64,000 bases of DNA from Weissella soli (GCF_001761545.1 NZ_CP017326.1:1302001-1366000), one strand, 5' to 3'. Numbered from the stretch's first letter, positions 7,739 to 16,872 are shown. The notes: generated from the letters alone by a model not told the origin. A program made the numbers and translations.

Positions 7739-8311
7739 TTACTCCGTTGTCCGTTCACGAATACTAAAGTGACGCCGACTCTTACTGCCTTTAGTCGCCA
7801 CCTTTTGGTTACCATGTTTTTCTTTAAAGGGTTTGTCAGTCACCTTGGTCCGTTTTTCACTCACAGCTGCTGAATTATGATGCCGTGATCCATTATGACG
7901 ACGCGTCTTAGTCGGTGGCTCATCTTCTTCATCATCAACGACTGGATGCGGATCCATGTTTTGTAACACAAAATAGGGTGCGCCAAAATTGATTTCCTCA
8001 AATAAATAGTCTTCTAAAGCGGAAATCTGTTGCGAACGCGACACACCATTCGTGCCATCAGCGTATAAACCATGCAAACGCAATTGGTCAGCGGCAATAT
8101 CGCCGACTAAGTAATCATATTTTTCCAAAAAACTACTAAAACGCGCCGCTAACTTAGTGGTATCAAAGGCCGAACGATAATTCAGTATTAATTTGTATGG
8201 TCGCTGGTTGATCTGGATCATCTCGCTATTGTCAGTCAACACGATATGCGTGGCTTTTTGGCGTTCAATAAATTGATCTTCAGCTAATTCTTTCATTCGC
8301 TCACGATTCAT
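7739..8311 (-). CDS. YutD family protein (DUF1027) with basic C-terminal tail
   Basis: A 190-residue protein. Residues 1-~125 match what I know of the YutD family (RPYKLILNYRSAFD, KYDYLVGDIAADQLRL, FEEINFGAPYFVLQN). Beyond the domain is a ~55-residue Lys/Arg/His-rich tail (EDEPPTKTRRHNGSRHH and on) that looks disordered. The function of the family is unknown. AAAGGAGG sits 5 bases before the ATG. It is located between the 5'-nucleotidase-like and HAD phosphatase genes, with 17- and 3-bp gaps, suggesting one transcript. Confidence 0.85.
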   Translation of the reverse strand: MNRERMKELAEDQFIERQKATHIVLTDNSEMIQINQRPYKLILNYRSAFDTTKLAARFSSFLEKYDYLVGDIAADQLRLHGLYADGTNGVSRSQQISALEDYLFEEINFGAPYFVLQNMDPHPVVDDEEDEPPTKTRRHNGSRHHNSAAVSEKRTKVTDKPFKEKHGNQKVATKGSKSRRHFSIRERTTE

Positions 8312-8328
8312 AGCATCCTCCTTTCTTG

Positions 8329-9705
8329 TTAATCGAAAAATTTTTCATGTAGGTAATCCGCAAAATCTTCGCGAAAAACCGTACGATAACTCATTTTATT
8401 GTCACCAGCAATTTCAATTGTTGGAAAAAATGGTAAAAAGTAATAATGATCTAATGACCCAATTGTATATGGTTCTTCAAAATCAATCAATTCATCATGC
8501 ACGTAGACATCGCCGTTATCGGCCAAAGTGATCCCATCCCAGATGATTTCACCCCATGACCCACCACGAAAGCCCATGCCACGAATCTGGCTAGACTTCA
8601 TGTAAGCCCGGGATTTGGCGACTTCATGAACCAACCGCCACAGATCGACACCTTGCAGGGTCGTACGCATCGGATGGACCGCATGGGGTAAAATTTCATG
8701 AAGCACATCCTTAGTGACCCGCCCCGTTGGTAAATCCCCCAAGAACATGCCCGTCGATAACATCGCGATAGTCGTGCGCGTACGGCGCTCCAAAGCGGCC
8801 AGGCCTAGATCAATCAGACGGTTATCTGCATGTTTATTAGTGGAATAGGCTGTCGGTAATACCGCCACAACTTCTTTATCCAGCTGTTCTCGACCACTCT
8901 TGCGATAGCCTTCAATTTCAACCGTATCAGCGATTTCTGCAGGCAATGCATCCGTATCAACAGTTGTCGCCTGCATTTTAGTCAATGTGCCATCCGTAAT
9001 TTCTAGATCGATTCGCCCAATGTGTTCACCATATTTACCAGCAGCAGCCAGCAGTGCCGAACCACGTTTTTCACCATGTGGTAAGTGATGATGGGTATGC
9101 GCGCCAATAATGACTTGTAAATCTGGAAACCGCTCCGCTAAATAATGATCAGTCGGCAACCCCAAATGGGACAGCAACACATTAAAATCGGTTTTCCCTG
9201 CCAGTTCGGCTAAAGCTTGCGTCATCGCTTGGTCCAGCTTTTCTGGCATCCAACCAAGCAATGGCAGCGTCAAAATAAACGGCGCAGTCATCCCCAACAC
9301 CCCGACACGGGTCCCTTTAGGCGTGGTCAAAATGACCGACCGCACCGCCCACTTTGGCAATTCACCGGTCTGCATATCGGTGATGTCACCAAGCAATACA
9401 GGGAACTCGGCTGCATCATGTAGATGATTCATATCTTCATGTGCTAACCCCAAAATTTCATTATTGCCAATTGTGGCCGCATCATAATGTACTTGATTCA
9501 TCAATGCCGTATTAGCTTGTCCCATCGTGGCTTCCGTCAATGGGTGCGCCCGGTCAATAAAATCACCGATGTCAAAGGTGAATACCGCCACCCCATTTTG
9601 GCGTAAGTTAGTTTGTTTTTGGAGCAGATAACGGCGAATTTTTGGCCACCGTTCCAAATGCGAGTGCAAATCGTTAGTATGCAGAATTGTAATATGCTCT
9701 TGCAT
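8329..9705 (-). CDS. Bifunctional metallophosphatase/5'-nucleotidase-like protein
   Basis: A 458-residue protein with an N-terminal calcineurin-like phosphoesterase domain (residues ~1-210: TNDLHSHL, DIGDFIDR, GNNE, LLSHLG, IGAHTHHH) and a C-terminal 5'-nucleotidase substrate domain (~240-430). It has no signal peptide, unlike secreted 5'-nucleotidases, so it should act in the cytoplasm like Bacillus YunD. The third motif is GNNE rather than GNHE, which I regard as normal for this subgroup. The physiological substrate is unknown. It starts 3 bp after the stop of the preceding phosphoesterase gene. Confidence 0.88.
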   Translation of the reverse strand: MQEHITILHTNDLHSHLERWPKIRRYLLQKQTNLRQNGVAVFTFDIGDFIDRAHPLTEATMGQANTALMNQVHYDAATIGNNEILGLAHEDMNHLHDAAEFPVLLGDITDMQTGELPKWAVRSVILTTPKGTRVGVLGMTAPFILTLPLLGWMPEKLDQAMTQALAELAGKTDFNVLLSHLGLPTDHYLAERFPDLQVIIGAHTHHHLPHGEKRGSALLAAAGKYGEHIGRIDLEITDGTLTKMQATTVDTDALPAEIADTVEIEGYRKSGREQLDKEVVAVLPTAYSTNKHADNRLIDLGLAALERRTRTTIAMLSTGMFLGDLPTGRVTKDVLHEILPHAVHPMRTTLQGVDLWRLVHEVAKSRAYMKSSQIRGMGFRGGSWGEIIWDGITLADNGDVYVHDELIDFEEPYTIGSLDHYYFLPFFPTIEIAGDNKMSYRTVFREDFADYLHEKFFD

Positions 9706-9708
9706 GAT

Positions 9709-10329
9709 TTACCGTCCTTTCGCAAACGCGTCGTGCTTTCGTTGAATGATTATATCTAGTTCATCTAGCGACAACGGTGTCCCCCACGCTGGCCGTTCGG
9801 TCTGCATCAAATAATCTAGGTCAGCACTATCCACACCCACATTGATGTTTTCTGGCACCGCCACGCTGTAATGGTGAATGTGGCCGTGTAGATTGATGCT
9901 TGAATCAGTTTTACCAAACATCATCGGATAGTGCGTCAAGAAAAATTGGTGATGGTGCGCTTTAACAATCAACCCAACATCATGAAACACAAATTTTGGT
10001 TGACCATCTGCCAAATCATAATTGTTTTTTGCTAAAAATTTTAGCATATCACGCGTGTCATGATTGCCCTTAACTAATACGATATGCCCATGCAATGAGC
10101 TTAAAATTGCCAGCGTTTTTTGATAGGCGTCTTTAACCGGCCGCATATGATTTAACAACGCCACATCCCCAAGATGATAAACCGTATCTAGTTCACCAAC
10201 CCGAGCATTCCAAGCATTCACCAACACTAGGTGCTCTTCGGCCAGCGAATTGAATGGCCGTGGTGCAAAATCATTTTGACCTAATAATTCTTGATGAAAA
10301 AAATGTGTATCACTCGTCACAAACTGCAT
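9709..10329 (-). CDS. Calcineurin-like metallophosphoesterase
   Basis: A 206-residue single-domain phosphoesterase. Metal ligand motifs are in order: SDTHFFH (near residue 6), YHLGDVA, VKGNHDTRDM, HHHQFFLTHYP and LHGHIHHY. It resembles the small YmdB/MJ0936-like group often found in phage and bacterial genomes. The substrate is not known. The gene belongs to the same minus-strand run as pepP, the 147-residue unknown, the nucleotidase-like gene, yutD and the HAD gene. Confidence 0.88.
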   Translation of the reverse strand: MQFVTSDTHFFHQELLGQNDFAPRPFNSLAEEHLVLVNAWNARVGELDTVYHLGDVALLNHMRPVKDAYQKTLAILSSLHGHIVLVKGNHDTRDMLKFLAKNNYDLADGQPKFVFHDVGLIVKAHHHQFFLTHYPMMFGKTDSSINLHGHIHHYSVAVPENINVGVDSADLDYLMQTERPAWGTPLSLDELDIIIQRKHDAFAKGR

Positions 10330-10360
10330 AGCTACCTCCTCTTCACGTAGGAGAACGCTC

Positions 10361-10804
10361 CTAGCGAATTCGGCGTGAAGCCATCGAATCCAACCACTTC
10401 AAAAAGTCGTCAAAATTATCGGTATAGCGATTGACACCCCAAAAACGTTGTTCTTCCTCGTTTGTATCATATTTTACACGCAATCCCCATTCATCATTCG
10501 CACCAAGTGCATCTGAAGAACCATTATACTCCTTGGCCCAACCACCAATGAACCCTTCCATTTGCTTTGAAAAGGCTTGCCATTGAAAAGTCAAATCAAT
10601 CCACAGACCATCGTATTGCTGTAATTTTGGGTTAGGAGCTAGTTGTCGGTTGAAATCGAAACTAGGCTCCGTGACTTCAGCCGGTAGGAAACCTAGATCC
10701 TTTGTGGTTTTTAGTAAAAAAGCGTGCTGATCCGTCAATTTTCCATAATAATAATCAAAACCAGTGAGCATATTGCCCCGATAAAATTCAAAATACTCTA
10801 ACAT
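10361..10804 (-). CDS. Hypothetical protein (147 aa)
   Basis: I do not recognise this protein. It has 147 residues, is rich in aromatic and acidic residues (YFEFYRGN, DYYYGKL, DDFLKWLDSM), has no signal peptide or membrane helix, and looks like a compact cytoplasmic domain. ATG 10804 is chosen: it lies 4 bp beyond the pepP stop with GAGAAG 7 bases upstream, while the longer reading uses TTG inside pepP. Its position between pepP and the phosphoesterases implies co-expression but says nothing firm about function. Confidence 0.75.
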   Translation of the reverse strand: MLEYFEFYRGNMLTGFDYYYGKLTDQHAFLLKTTKDLGFLPAEVTEPSFDFNRQLAPNPKLQQYDGLWIDLTFQWQAFSKQMEGFIGGWAKEYNGSSDALGANDEWGLRVKYDTNEEEQRFWGVNRYTDNFDDFLKWLDSMASRRIR

Positions 10805-10808
10805 AAGT

Positions 10809-11888
10809 TTACTTCTCAATTACAATTAATTCTTTCGTCAAGCCCGCTGTCAAGTTTTCCATACCATCAGTTGTCACGATGATATCGTCTTCGATGCGAA
10901 CACCACCCTTACCAGTCAAATAAATACCTGGTTCAATGGTCAACAACATGCCAGCGTGCAGCAAATCTTCTGAGGTCTTTCCGATATATGGACCTTCATG
11001 AATCGCTAATCCAACCCCGTGACCTAATCCATGCGTGAATTGCTTGTCATATCCAGCTTGCGCAATGACATCACGGGCAACTGCATCCAATTCGGCTGAG
11101 GCCATTTCTGCATGAGTTGCCGCCAAAGTAGCCTCATTAGCCTGCTTGGTGACGTCATAGATTATTTTTAATTCTTTGTCGATCTCACCAAATGCAATCG
11201 TTCGTGTCACATCAGAAGTGTAGCCATCTACATAGTAGCCAAAGTCGATAGTCACTAAATCACCGGTTTCTATGACTTTATCCGTTGCTTCGGCGTGTGG
11301 TAATGAACTATTGACACCGGAAGCGACAATCGTATCAAAGGATGCCTTCGTTGCACCACGACGACGCATAATAGCATCCAATGTGTTGGCAACTTCACGT
11401 TCGGTCATCCCAACATGGACAACTGTCAACAACTCCTCAAACCCAGCCACGGCAACTTCAGCCGACTTACGAAGTGCGTTCAATTCTTGTTCATCCTTCA
11501 CTTCACGAATCGCTTCGACCAGACCAGGCACTGGTGCAATATCTTCGCCCACAAAATTTTCATCAATATAATCAAAATCACGATATGGAATCGTATCCTC
11601 AAAGCCCAACTTAGTAATGGCATAGCGCTTCGCTGCCGCCATAGCCACCCCCCAATAGTCCCGTGTCACCAGCAATTGGACATCTTCAGGTAACTTAGTA
11701 CGCATATCATCCTCATACCGCGCATCCGTGATCAGGGCAGCCTTTTCTGCACCGATTAAGACCAAACCGTCACCAGTTCCACCGTAAAAACCAGTTAGAT
11801 ACTTCATATTGTCGCCATCAGTCACAATTAAGCCATTGATGTCGAGCTTCTCAAATAAACGACGGACGTTCTCGATTCTTGCAGTCAT
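10809..11888 (-). CDS. pepP: Xaa-Pro aminopeptidase (M24B)
   Basis: A 359-residue M24 metallopeptidase with a creatinase-like N-terminal domain (~1-125) and the pita-bread catalytic domain. Metal ligands are in the expected order: FGYYVDGYTSDVTRT (two Asp), HGLGHGVGLAIHEGP (His), TIEPGIY (Glu) and VRIEDDI (Glu). It removes N-terminal residues ahead of proline in cytosolic peptides. Its length matches the short Gram-positive YqhT/PepQ-like forms, so PepQ (a prolidase) is the alternative name. GAGGT precedes the ATG. Confidence 0.9.
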   Translation of the reverse strand: MTARIENVRRLFEKLDINGLIVTDGDNMKYLTGFYGGTGDGLVLIGAEKAALITDARYEDDMRTKLPEDVQLLVTRDYWGVAMAAAKRYAITKLGFEDTIPYRDFDYIDENFVGEDIAPVPGLVEAIREVKDEQELNALRKSAEVAVAGFEELLTVVHVGMTEREVANTLDAIMRRRGATKASFDTIVASGVNSSLPHAEATDKVIETGDLVTIDFGYYVDGYTSDVTRTIAFGEIDKELKIIYDVTKQANEATLAATHAEMASAELDAVARDVIAQAGYDKQFTHGLGHGVGLAIHEGPYIGKTSEDLLHAGMLLTIEPGIYLTGKGGVRIEDDIIVTTDGMENLTAGLTKELIVIEK

Positions 11889-11917
11889 GCTTTTTACCTC
11901 GTATTAGTTTAATTCCA

Positions 11918-11926
11918 ATTATAGCA
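11918..11926 (-). promoter_or_regulatory. pepP promoter (extended -10)
   Basis: TGCTATAAT is a perfect extended -10 (TATAAT at 11918-11923, minus strand), 29 bp before the pepP start and touching the T-run of the menC terminator. The -35 is poor. Confidence 0.6.
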
Positions 11927-11954
11927 AAAAATCAGACCTATTATGGTCTGATTT
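11925..11954 (-). terminator. Terminator of the men operon, overlapping the menC stop
   Basis: AAATCAGACC (11945-11954 on the minus strand) and GGTCTGATTT (11929-11938) form a perfect 10-bp stem around ATAATA and are followed by T residues. The last menC sense codons and the stop TAA (11941-11943) are inside the hairpin. Confidence 0.85.
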
Positions 11955-13053
11955 CAATCGTCGACGTAACTTGCAGAGCGTGAATCGCCTCCCAGTCTAA
12001 TTCTATCTGGGTTGGCACCTGAATCGCGCCATGTTCGATAACCATTGGCGTTTTAATGATATCCCGTTCAAAGTAACGGTCACTCCCTGAAACATCCGTT
12101 GGAATATAGGCTGCAAAGTGATTGGTTAAGGATACCTGTGCCAGTGCCAAATCAACTGAGCGACCGAGACCACTTGCTAACATGCCCCCGACCCATGCAT
12201 TAGCATCGGTTTGTAAAATATGCATAGCTGTGCGCCAACCACCAATTTTGGCCTGCTTGATCGTAAAGAGAGCGCCAGTCTGTCGATATCGTTCATAGTC
12301 CTCGATACTATGTAAGCTTTCATCCAATGAAATACGCAAGGACGTCAGTTGCTTGATAGCCGCAATGTTGAGCTCATTTTGATCCTCAGAAAAAGGTTGT
12401 TCAATGAATGTAAAGCCCATGCCTTCCAGACGTTGTAAGCGTTGCAAGCCATCATGCACCGCGAACCCGCCATTGCCATCCGCTGAGAACATGGTCGTTG
12501 GAAAGCGAGGCATGACTTGCGCGATCACATCATCATAAGGCGCAGCTCCCAATTTTAACTTAATCCGTTGGTACCCCTGGGCAATGGCCCGCTCAATCTG
12601 GTTGGTTAACCTTTGGGCATTTGGCATGATACCAATGGCCTGCCCCACCGGTACACCTTGTGCTGTATCGTCCACCATAGTGGGGAGTGAGATCAACTGC
12701 GCACCTTCTCTGGCCGGCATCACCGCTGAAAACGCCATTTCCAGGGCTGCTCTGGCAAATGATGGCATGCCCACCGGAATACTATTTTGAAAAACTGCTG
12801 GTGCTGCTGCACGAATAGCCGCAATGGAAATAGCTTGTGTCTCAGTATCATACGCTGCATCATAAAAAGACTGAATTTCACCATACCCACGTGAACCATC
12901 ACCCCAAACTAGCTCTACCAGTGTAATTGGCCGGGCCGTCGTCAGACCATGGGCAGTCTTAAAAGGGGTCTTAAGCTGTAATTCCAATGGGTAGAGGTTA
13001 ATCTGCTTGACGTAGCCATTGGTTGTAGGCAGCCTTTCGTTCAAAGTGTACAT
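11941..13053 (-). CDS. menC: o-Succinylbenzoate synthase MenC
   Basis: A 370-residue enolase-superfamily enzyme that dehydrates SHCHC to o-succinylbenzoate in menaquinone synthesis. Visible signatures: LKTPFKTAHG at the N terminus, the RIKLKLG (KxK) base motif, metal-binding FSADGNGG, IEQPFSED and SLDESL, then FTIKQAKIGG with the second catalytic lysine and GMLASGLGRS. The start is the least certain point: ATG 13053 has AAGGAG 9 bases upstream and overlaps menH by 56 bp. The homologous region begins near YVKQINLYPLEL, so a later non-ATG start is possible. It is the last gene of menF-D-H-C. Confidence 0.93.
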   Translation of the reverse strand: MYTLNERLPTTNGYVKQINLYPLELQLKTPFKTAHGLTTARPITLVELVWGDGSRGYGEIQSFYDAAYDTETQAISIAAIRAAAPAVFQNSIPVGMPSFARAALEMAFSAVMPAREGAQLISLPTMVDDTAQGVPVGQAIGIMPNAQRLTNQIERAIAQGYQRIKLKLGAAPYDDVIAQVMPRFPTTMFSADGNGGFAVHDGLQRLQRLEGMGFTFIEQPFSEDQNELNIAAIKQLTSLRISLDESLHSIEDYERYRQTGALFTIKQAKIGGWRTAMHILQTDANAWVGGMLASGLGRSVDLALAQVSLTNHFAAYIPTDVSGSDRYFERDIIKTPMVIEHGAIQVPTQIELDWEAIHALQVTSTIEIRP

Positions 13054-13795
13054 TATGACCAGCTCCTTCTACCTGTACGTGGTTGACCGTTTTGATTAAC
13101 GACCGCATTTGGTCAGCAATGGCCTTAAACTTAACATCGCGCTCACCAGTGATCAAATGCACCGGCATCGTTAATTCATTTAAGCGTAACCAGTTATTTG
13201 GTTGATACCCAGTACCAAAATAACGTAAAGAATTGGCAACATTGGCTGCTAAATGATGCAATCGTTGGGCATGCATAAAGGCTTGCTGTGCTGTACTGAC
13301 CTCAGTTTGGCTAGCAAACAGGGGCATCGTTTCCCAGGCAGCAATGAATTTTGCCATGCCTTGCTGTTCCACACGCAGTGCTTTTTCATGATCACTCTGT
13401 CGCCGGGCGAGGCGGGCCGCCGCATCAGACACACCCGCCGTACTACTCTCTAACCATAAGCTCGTCAAATCAGTGGGATAGGTTAATGCATACTGCAAGG
13501 CTAACCGCCCCCCCATGGAATAACCAAGCAAGCGCACTGGCTCATCCGTTATGGCATGAATTAAGGTATGTAAATCAGCCACCTGTTGTGCGGCGGTAAA
13601 TCGTTTGGCAGCGACGAGCTGATCGGTTTGCGCGAAGCCTAGTAAATTAGGAATAATCACCGTACCAGGAAATGTTATCTCCGCAAAATCAGCTGCGCTC
13701 CCAAGAAAGCCATGCAAGGCCACCCAAATTGGTCGCCCGCTCCCGCGAAGTTCAACTGCGTAGTCGTAACCTGTAATAGTAATGTGCTTAATCAT
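12998..13795 (-). CDS. menH: 2-succinyl-6-hydroxy-2,4-cyclohexadiene-1-carboxylate synthase MenH
   Basis: A 265-residue alpha/beta hydrolase that eliminates pyruvate from SEPHCHC in the menaquinone pathway. The oxyanion region is VALHGFLGS (near residue 24), the nucleophile elbow is LLGYSMGGRLAL (Ser near residue 88), and the catalytic His is in EGAGHNVHFE at the C terminus. I use ATG 13795 (MIKHITITG), which overlaps the menD stop by 8 bp. The longer in-frame reading to 13870 lies inside menD and is not needed. Context in a men operon supports the assignment over a generic esterase. Confidence 0.9.
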   Translation of the reverse strand: MIKHITITGYDYAVELRGSGRPIWVALHGFLGSAADFAEITFPGTVIIPNLLGFAQTDQLVAAKRFTAAQQVADLHTLIHAITDEPVRLLGYSMGGRLALQYALTYPTDLTSLWLESSTAGVSDAAARLARRQSDHEKALRVEQQGMAKFIAAWETMPLFASQTEVSTAQQAFMHAQRLHHLAANVANSLRYFGTGYQPNNWLRLNELTMPVHLITGERDVKFKAIADQMRSLIKTVNHVQVEGAGHNVHFERKAAYNQWLRQAD

Positions 13796-15458
13796 TGTAT
13801 AGTGCCTGCAATTCGTTTTGAATTTGGCGATGATCAAGGACATTCTGTGCACGATCACTAGTGATTTCAATGATGTTCAACCCAGGCATCGGCTGCATAA
13901 TCAATGCTTCTAATGCCTGCACGGTATGAGGATGATGATAAGTTGCATCATACAAATTGGCGACCTTCTCGACATTTAGTCCAAGGGGTGTGCCAAACAT
14001 CTCTTCAAAATAATCCTTAGCATTCGCTTGGGGTAAGAATGAGAAAATTGACCCCCCATCATTATTGACCACAACGACCGTCAAATTAAGCTGATATTGT
14101 TTTGCCATCATCAAGCCGTTCATATCATGGAAGAATGTTAGATCACCTGTGATCAGATACGTCTGGTCAAATTGGGTTGCCACACCTAACGCAGTCGACT
14201 CGGTCCCATCAATGCCATTCGCACCACGGTTTGCCATCACTGTCACCGCGTGGTCCGGTACAAAGAAATTGTCCATATCACGAATCGGCATACTATTGGC
14301 GACAAAAATCGCACTATTAGATACTGCTTTACGCATCGCATACACGGTTGTGATTTCGTTGAGATGATCAGCTGATGACATCAACTTGGTGACCTGCTGA
14401 CCTAACGCACTGAATTCAGCAAGATATTCCTGATTTGCTCTAACATCACTGGCCAACAACGCTTGCAAAAAAACATTCTCGTCAACGTGCAACTGGCGAC
14501 TAATTTGCCGTTTATAATCCTTACCGACCGTTGCCTTCCCAACCACAATTTGCGCAACTGTGTGATCTTGTACCCAGGTCATCACCCTGGCCGACACTGG
14601 CGTTGACCCGAGACGGATCACTATATCCGGTACAAGTGTGTCATCAATTACTTCAGTTTGTAGCAGTAGTTCAATGCCGTTAACAACTCCCGCAACACCG
14701 CGTACATTCGCCAGGACATCGGCAATAATCGGGAATCGCTTCGTAGCGGCCAGTTCTTGCAATAGCTTGACATTAACAGTCTTTTGCAACGGCCCAGCTA
14801 AAATGACCACTTTTTTATCGGTAATCATCGCCGTTAACGCCGTTAAATCGATCTGCTCAATCGCCGCCACATTGGTTTGTGCCGCCACATCGGGCCAAGG
14901 TTCGCCGAGCACTGGCATCAATGGTTTCCGTAAGGGTAAGTTCAAATGGACTGGTCCAGCCGGTGTAGCTGCCGCCAACCGCACTATTTCCTGCACTTCG
15001 TAGTCAATATACGCCGTAACATCCGGGTGAGCATCTTGCAAGGTAATGGCCACAAAGCGCTTCACCTGCGTACCAAACAGCTTCGTTTGATCAATTGTTT
15101 GTTGGGTCCCAATATGTTGTAATTCTGCTGGCCGATCGGTACTCAATAAAATCAACGGTACATTTGAAATTTGTGCCTCGACCACAGCTGGCATCCAGTT
15201 AGCAATCGCGGTCCCCGAGGTCGCAATCAAAACGACCGGATGCACCGTCGCCTTTGCAATGCCTAAGGCAAAAAAAGCGGCCGACCGTTCATCGACGTCG
15301 ACATAGACATTGATAGATTCTGTGTAGGTAGCATATTCTGCCAACAGCAACGCAATTGGGGTGGTTCGTGAACCGGGTGAGATGACATAATCTGTCACCC
15401 CTTGCGCTGCTAACGCCTTAAACAGGTGCTTGATATTATTTGTTAAACTATCAGTCAT
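13788..15458 (-). CDS. menD: SEPHCHC synthase MenD
   Basis: A 556-residue thiamine diphosphate enzyme that joins isochorismate and 2-oxoglutarate, the first committed step to menaquinone. The N-terminal Pyr domain carries YVISPGSRTTPIAL and DVDERSAAFFALG with the conserved glutamate. The C-terminal PP domain has ITGDLTFFHDMNGL and the NNDGGSIFSFLPQ ThDP-binding motif. Full length. It overlaps menF by 8 bp and menH by 8 bp, so the three are translationally coupled. Confidence 0.95.
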   Translation of the reverse strand: MTDSLTNNIKHLFKALAAQGVTDYVISPGSRTTPIALLLAEYATYTESINVYVDVDERSAAFFALGIAKATVHPVVLIATSGTAIANWMPAVVEAQISNVPLILLSTDRPAELQHIGTQQTIDQTKLFGTQVKRFVAITLQDAHPDVTAYIDYEVQEIVRLAAATPAGPVHLNLPLRKPLMPVLGEPWPDVAAQTNVAAIEQIDLTALTAMITDKKVVILAGPLQKTVNVKLLQELAATKRFPIIADVLANVRGVAGVVNGIELLLQTEVIDDTLVPDIVIRLGSTPVSARVMTWVQDHTVAQIVVGKATVGKDYKRQISRQLHVDENVFLQALLASDVRANQEYLAEFSALGQQVTKLMSSADHLNEITTVYAMRKAVSNSAIFVANSMPIRDMDNFFVPDHAVTVMANRGANGIDGTESTALGVATQFDQTYLITGDLTFFHDMNGLMMAKQYQLNLTVVVVNNDGGSIFSFLPQANAKDYFEEMFGTPLGLNVEKVANLYDATYHHPHTVQALEALIMQPMPGLNIIEITSDRAQNVLDHRQIQNELQALYND

Positions 15459-16605
15459 GCTGTCTCTCCAGTAATTTCATCATTGGTTGCATTTTTAATG
15501 CTGTTTCTTCGTATTCTTGGGTCGCATCTGAATCTGCCAAGATACCCGCCCCCGCAAAAAGATCAACTTTGCCCGCATGCGCAAACATTGAACGAATCCC
15601 GACAACCATTTCACCATCCCCAGAGGGCCTCAACACGCCAACTGGTGCGGCAAACAACCCCCGTGGATTTTGTTCCAACTGAGCAATCTGTGTCAACGCC
15701 CATTCTTCTGGTTGACCGCCCAAAGCCGGGGTCGGATGTAACCGATCCACAATCGACAATGTCGTCACACCATCGTTGACTTGTCCTGTTATTGGTGTAT
15801 ACAAATGTTGCACTTGAGGATTCTTCATAATCGTCGGCCCCTTTGGAACAGTGAGTGCAGCCATCCCTGCTAAGCGCTCGACAATCCGGTTAACTACGAT
15901 AGCATGTTCCTGTAAATTTTTGGGGTCATTCAGTAGTGTTGCCGCTAACTGCAGATCCTCTGTCTCATCTTGACTGCGGCGGGCAGTTCCAGCCACCCCC
16001 GCTGTTGCCAAATGACCGTCATTAATTTTAACTAACCGCTCTGGCGTGGCTGAAATGAAAATATCATTGTCCCGCTTTAAGATAAAATGATAGTTGTGGG
16101 GTTGTGTCATTTGCAAATCAGCGATCAACTTGGCCATATCAAGTGGTTCTGATAGCGTCACCTGACGCTGTCGCCCGAGCACCACCTTTTGTTTTGTGCC
16201 ATCACTTTGCATCGCATCAATCGCATGCTGAACTCGCTGTACCCAGTTCGTCTCATCCACGACCCTTTCAATTTCAGGCCGGCGGCGTTTGCTCCGGTTC
16301 GTGACGACATTCGTCTCATATCCCCATAAATGTTGCTCGGCAATGTCATACAACACTTTGGGCTGTAAAAAATACCCATTCATCATTGTGGCCGTATGTA
16401 ACTGATCATCAAACGGTACGCCACCAAATACCGGATAATTCTTCCCGGCCGCCCATGTTGCGATTTCATGTATGTCACGACTAAAAATTTCATCAGCCAC
16501 CCCAAAGCCATAATACCGCGACTTCTTATCGGCAGTCGCGAAATATACAGCTACTTCAGCTAACTCAAACCGTTGCCATAATTCCTTTTCTGATGGGAAA
16601 CTCAT
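15451..16605 (-). CDS. menF: Isochorismate synthase MenF
   Basis: A 384-residue chorismate-binding enzyme (anthranilate synthase component I-like) that makes isochorismate. The conserved C-terminal region is present: VVLGRQRQ, FISATPERLVKI, ATAGVAGTARRS, EHAIVVNRIVERL, LHPTPALGGQP, and FAGAGILADSD. The HPTPAxGG and GAGIxxxSD motifs are diagnostic of the family. GAGGTG lies 4 bases before the ATG. It opens the menF-D-H-C operon. menA, menB and menE are not in the window. Confidence 0.93.
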   Translation of the reverse strand: MSFPSEKELWQRFELAEVAVYFATADKKSRYYGFGVADEIFSRDIHEIATWAAGKNYPVFGGVPFDDQLHTATMMNGYFLQPKVLYDIAEQHLWGYETNVVTNRSKRRRPEIERVVDETNWVQRVQHAIDAMQSDGTKQKVVLGRQRQVTLSEPLDMAKLIADLQMTQPHNYHFILKRDNDIFISATPERLVKINDGHLATAGVAGTARRSQDETEDLQLAATLLNDPKNLQEHAIVVNRIVERLAGMAALTVPKGPTIMKNPQVQHLYTPITGQVNDGVTTLSIVDRLHPTPALGGQPEEWALTQIAQLEQNPRGLFAAPVGVLRPSGDGEMVVGIRSMFAHAGKVDLFAGAGILADSDATQEYEETALKMQPMMKLLERQHD

Positions 16606-16634
16606 AGTGCACCTCGTCTTTTTGAATACCTTTT

Positions 16635-16662
16635 ATTTTACGCTTACCGCGATAATTTACAA
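16635..16662 (-). promoter_or_regulatory. men operon promoter
   Basis: TTGTAA (16657-16662), a 16-bp spacer and TAAAAT (16635-16640) on the minus strand, 30 bp before the menF start. Confidence 0.55.
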
Positions 16663-16793
16663 AATATGCGCCCTAAATTTATAAAAATACCATGACTTAG
16701 TATTTTGGCAGAGGGTTCGCACCTGATGATATCCATTCCAAAATAGTTTGACTATTGGTATGCAAGGTCGACAATGTCATTTTTTTAACGACT

Positions 16794-16838
16794 AAAAAAC
16801 CACCCGTCAATATGACTAAACGGGCGGTGTTTATTTTA
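16794..16838 (-). terminator. Terminator of the cupin gene
   Basis: ACCGCCCGT pairs with ACGGGTGGT and is followed by T6 on the minus strand, 35 bp past the cupin stop. Confidence 0.85.
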
Positions 16839-16872
16839 AATAGTATTAGACGACATTTACTTAAAGCTGATT

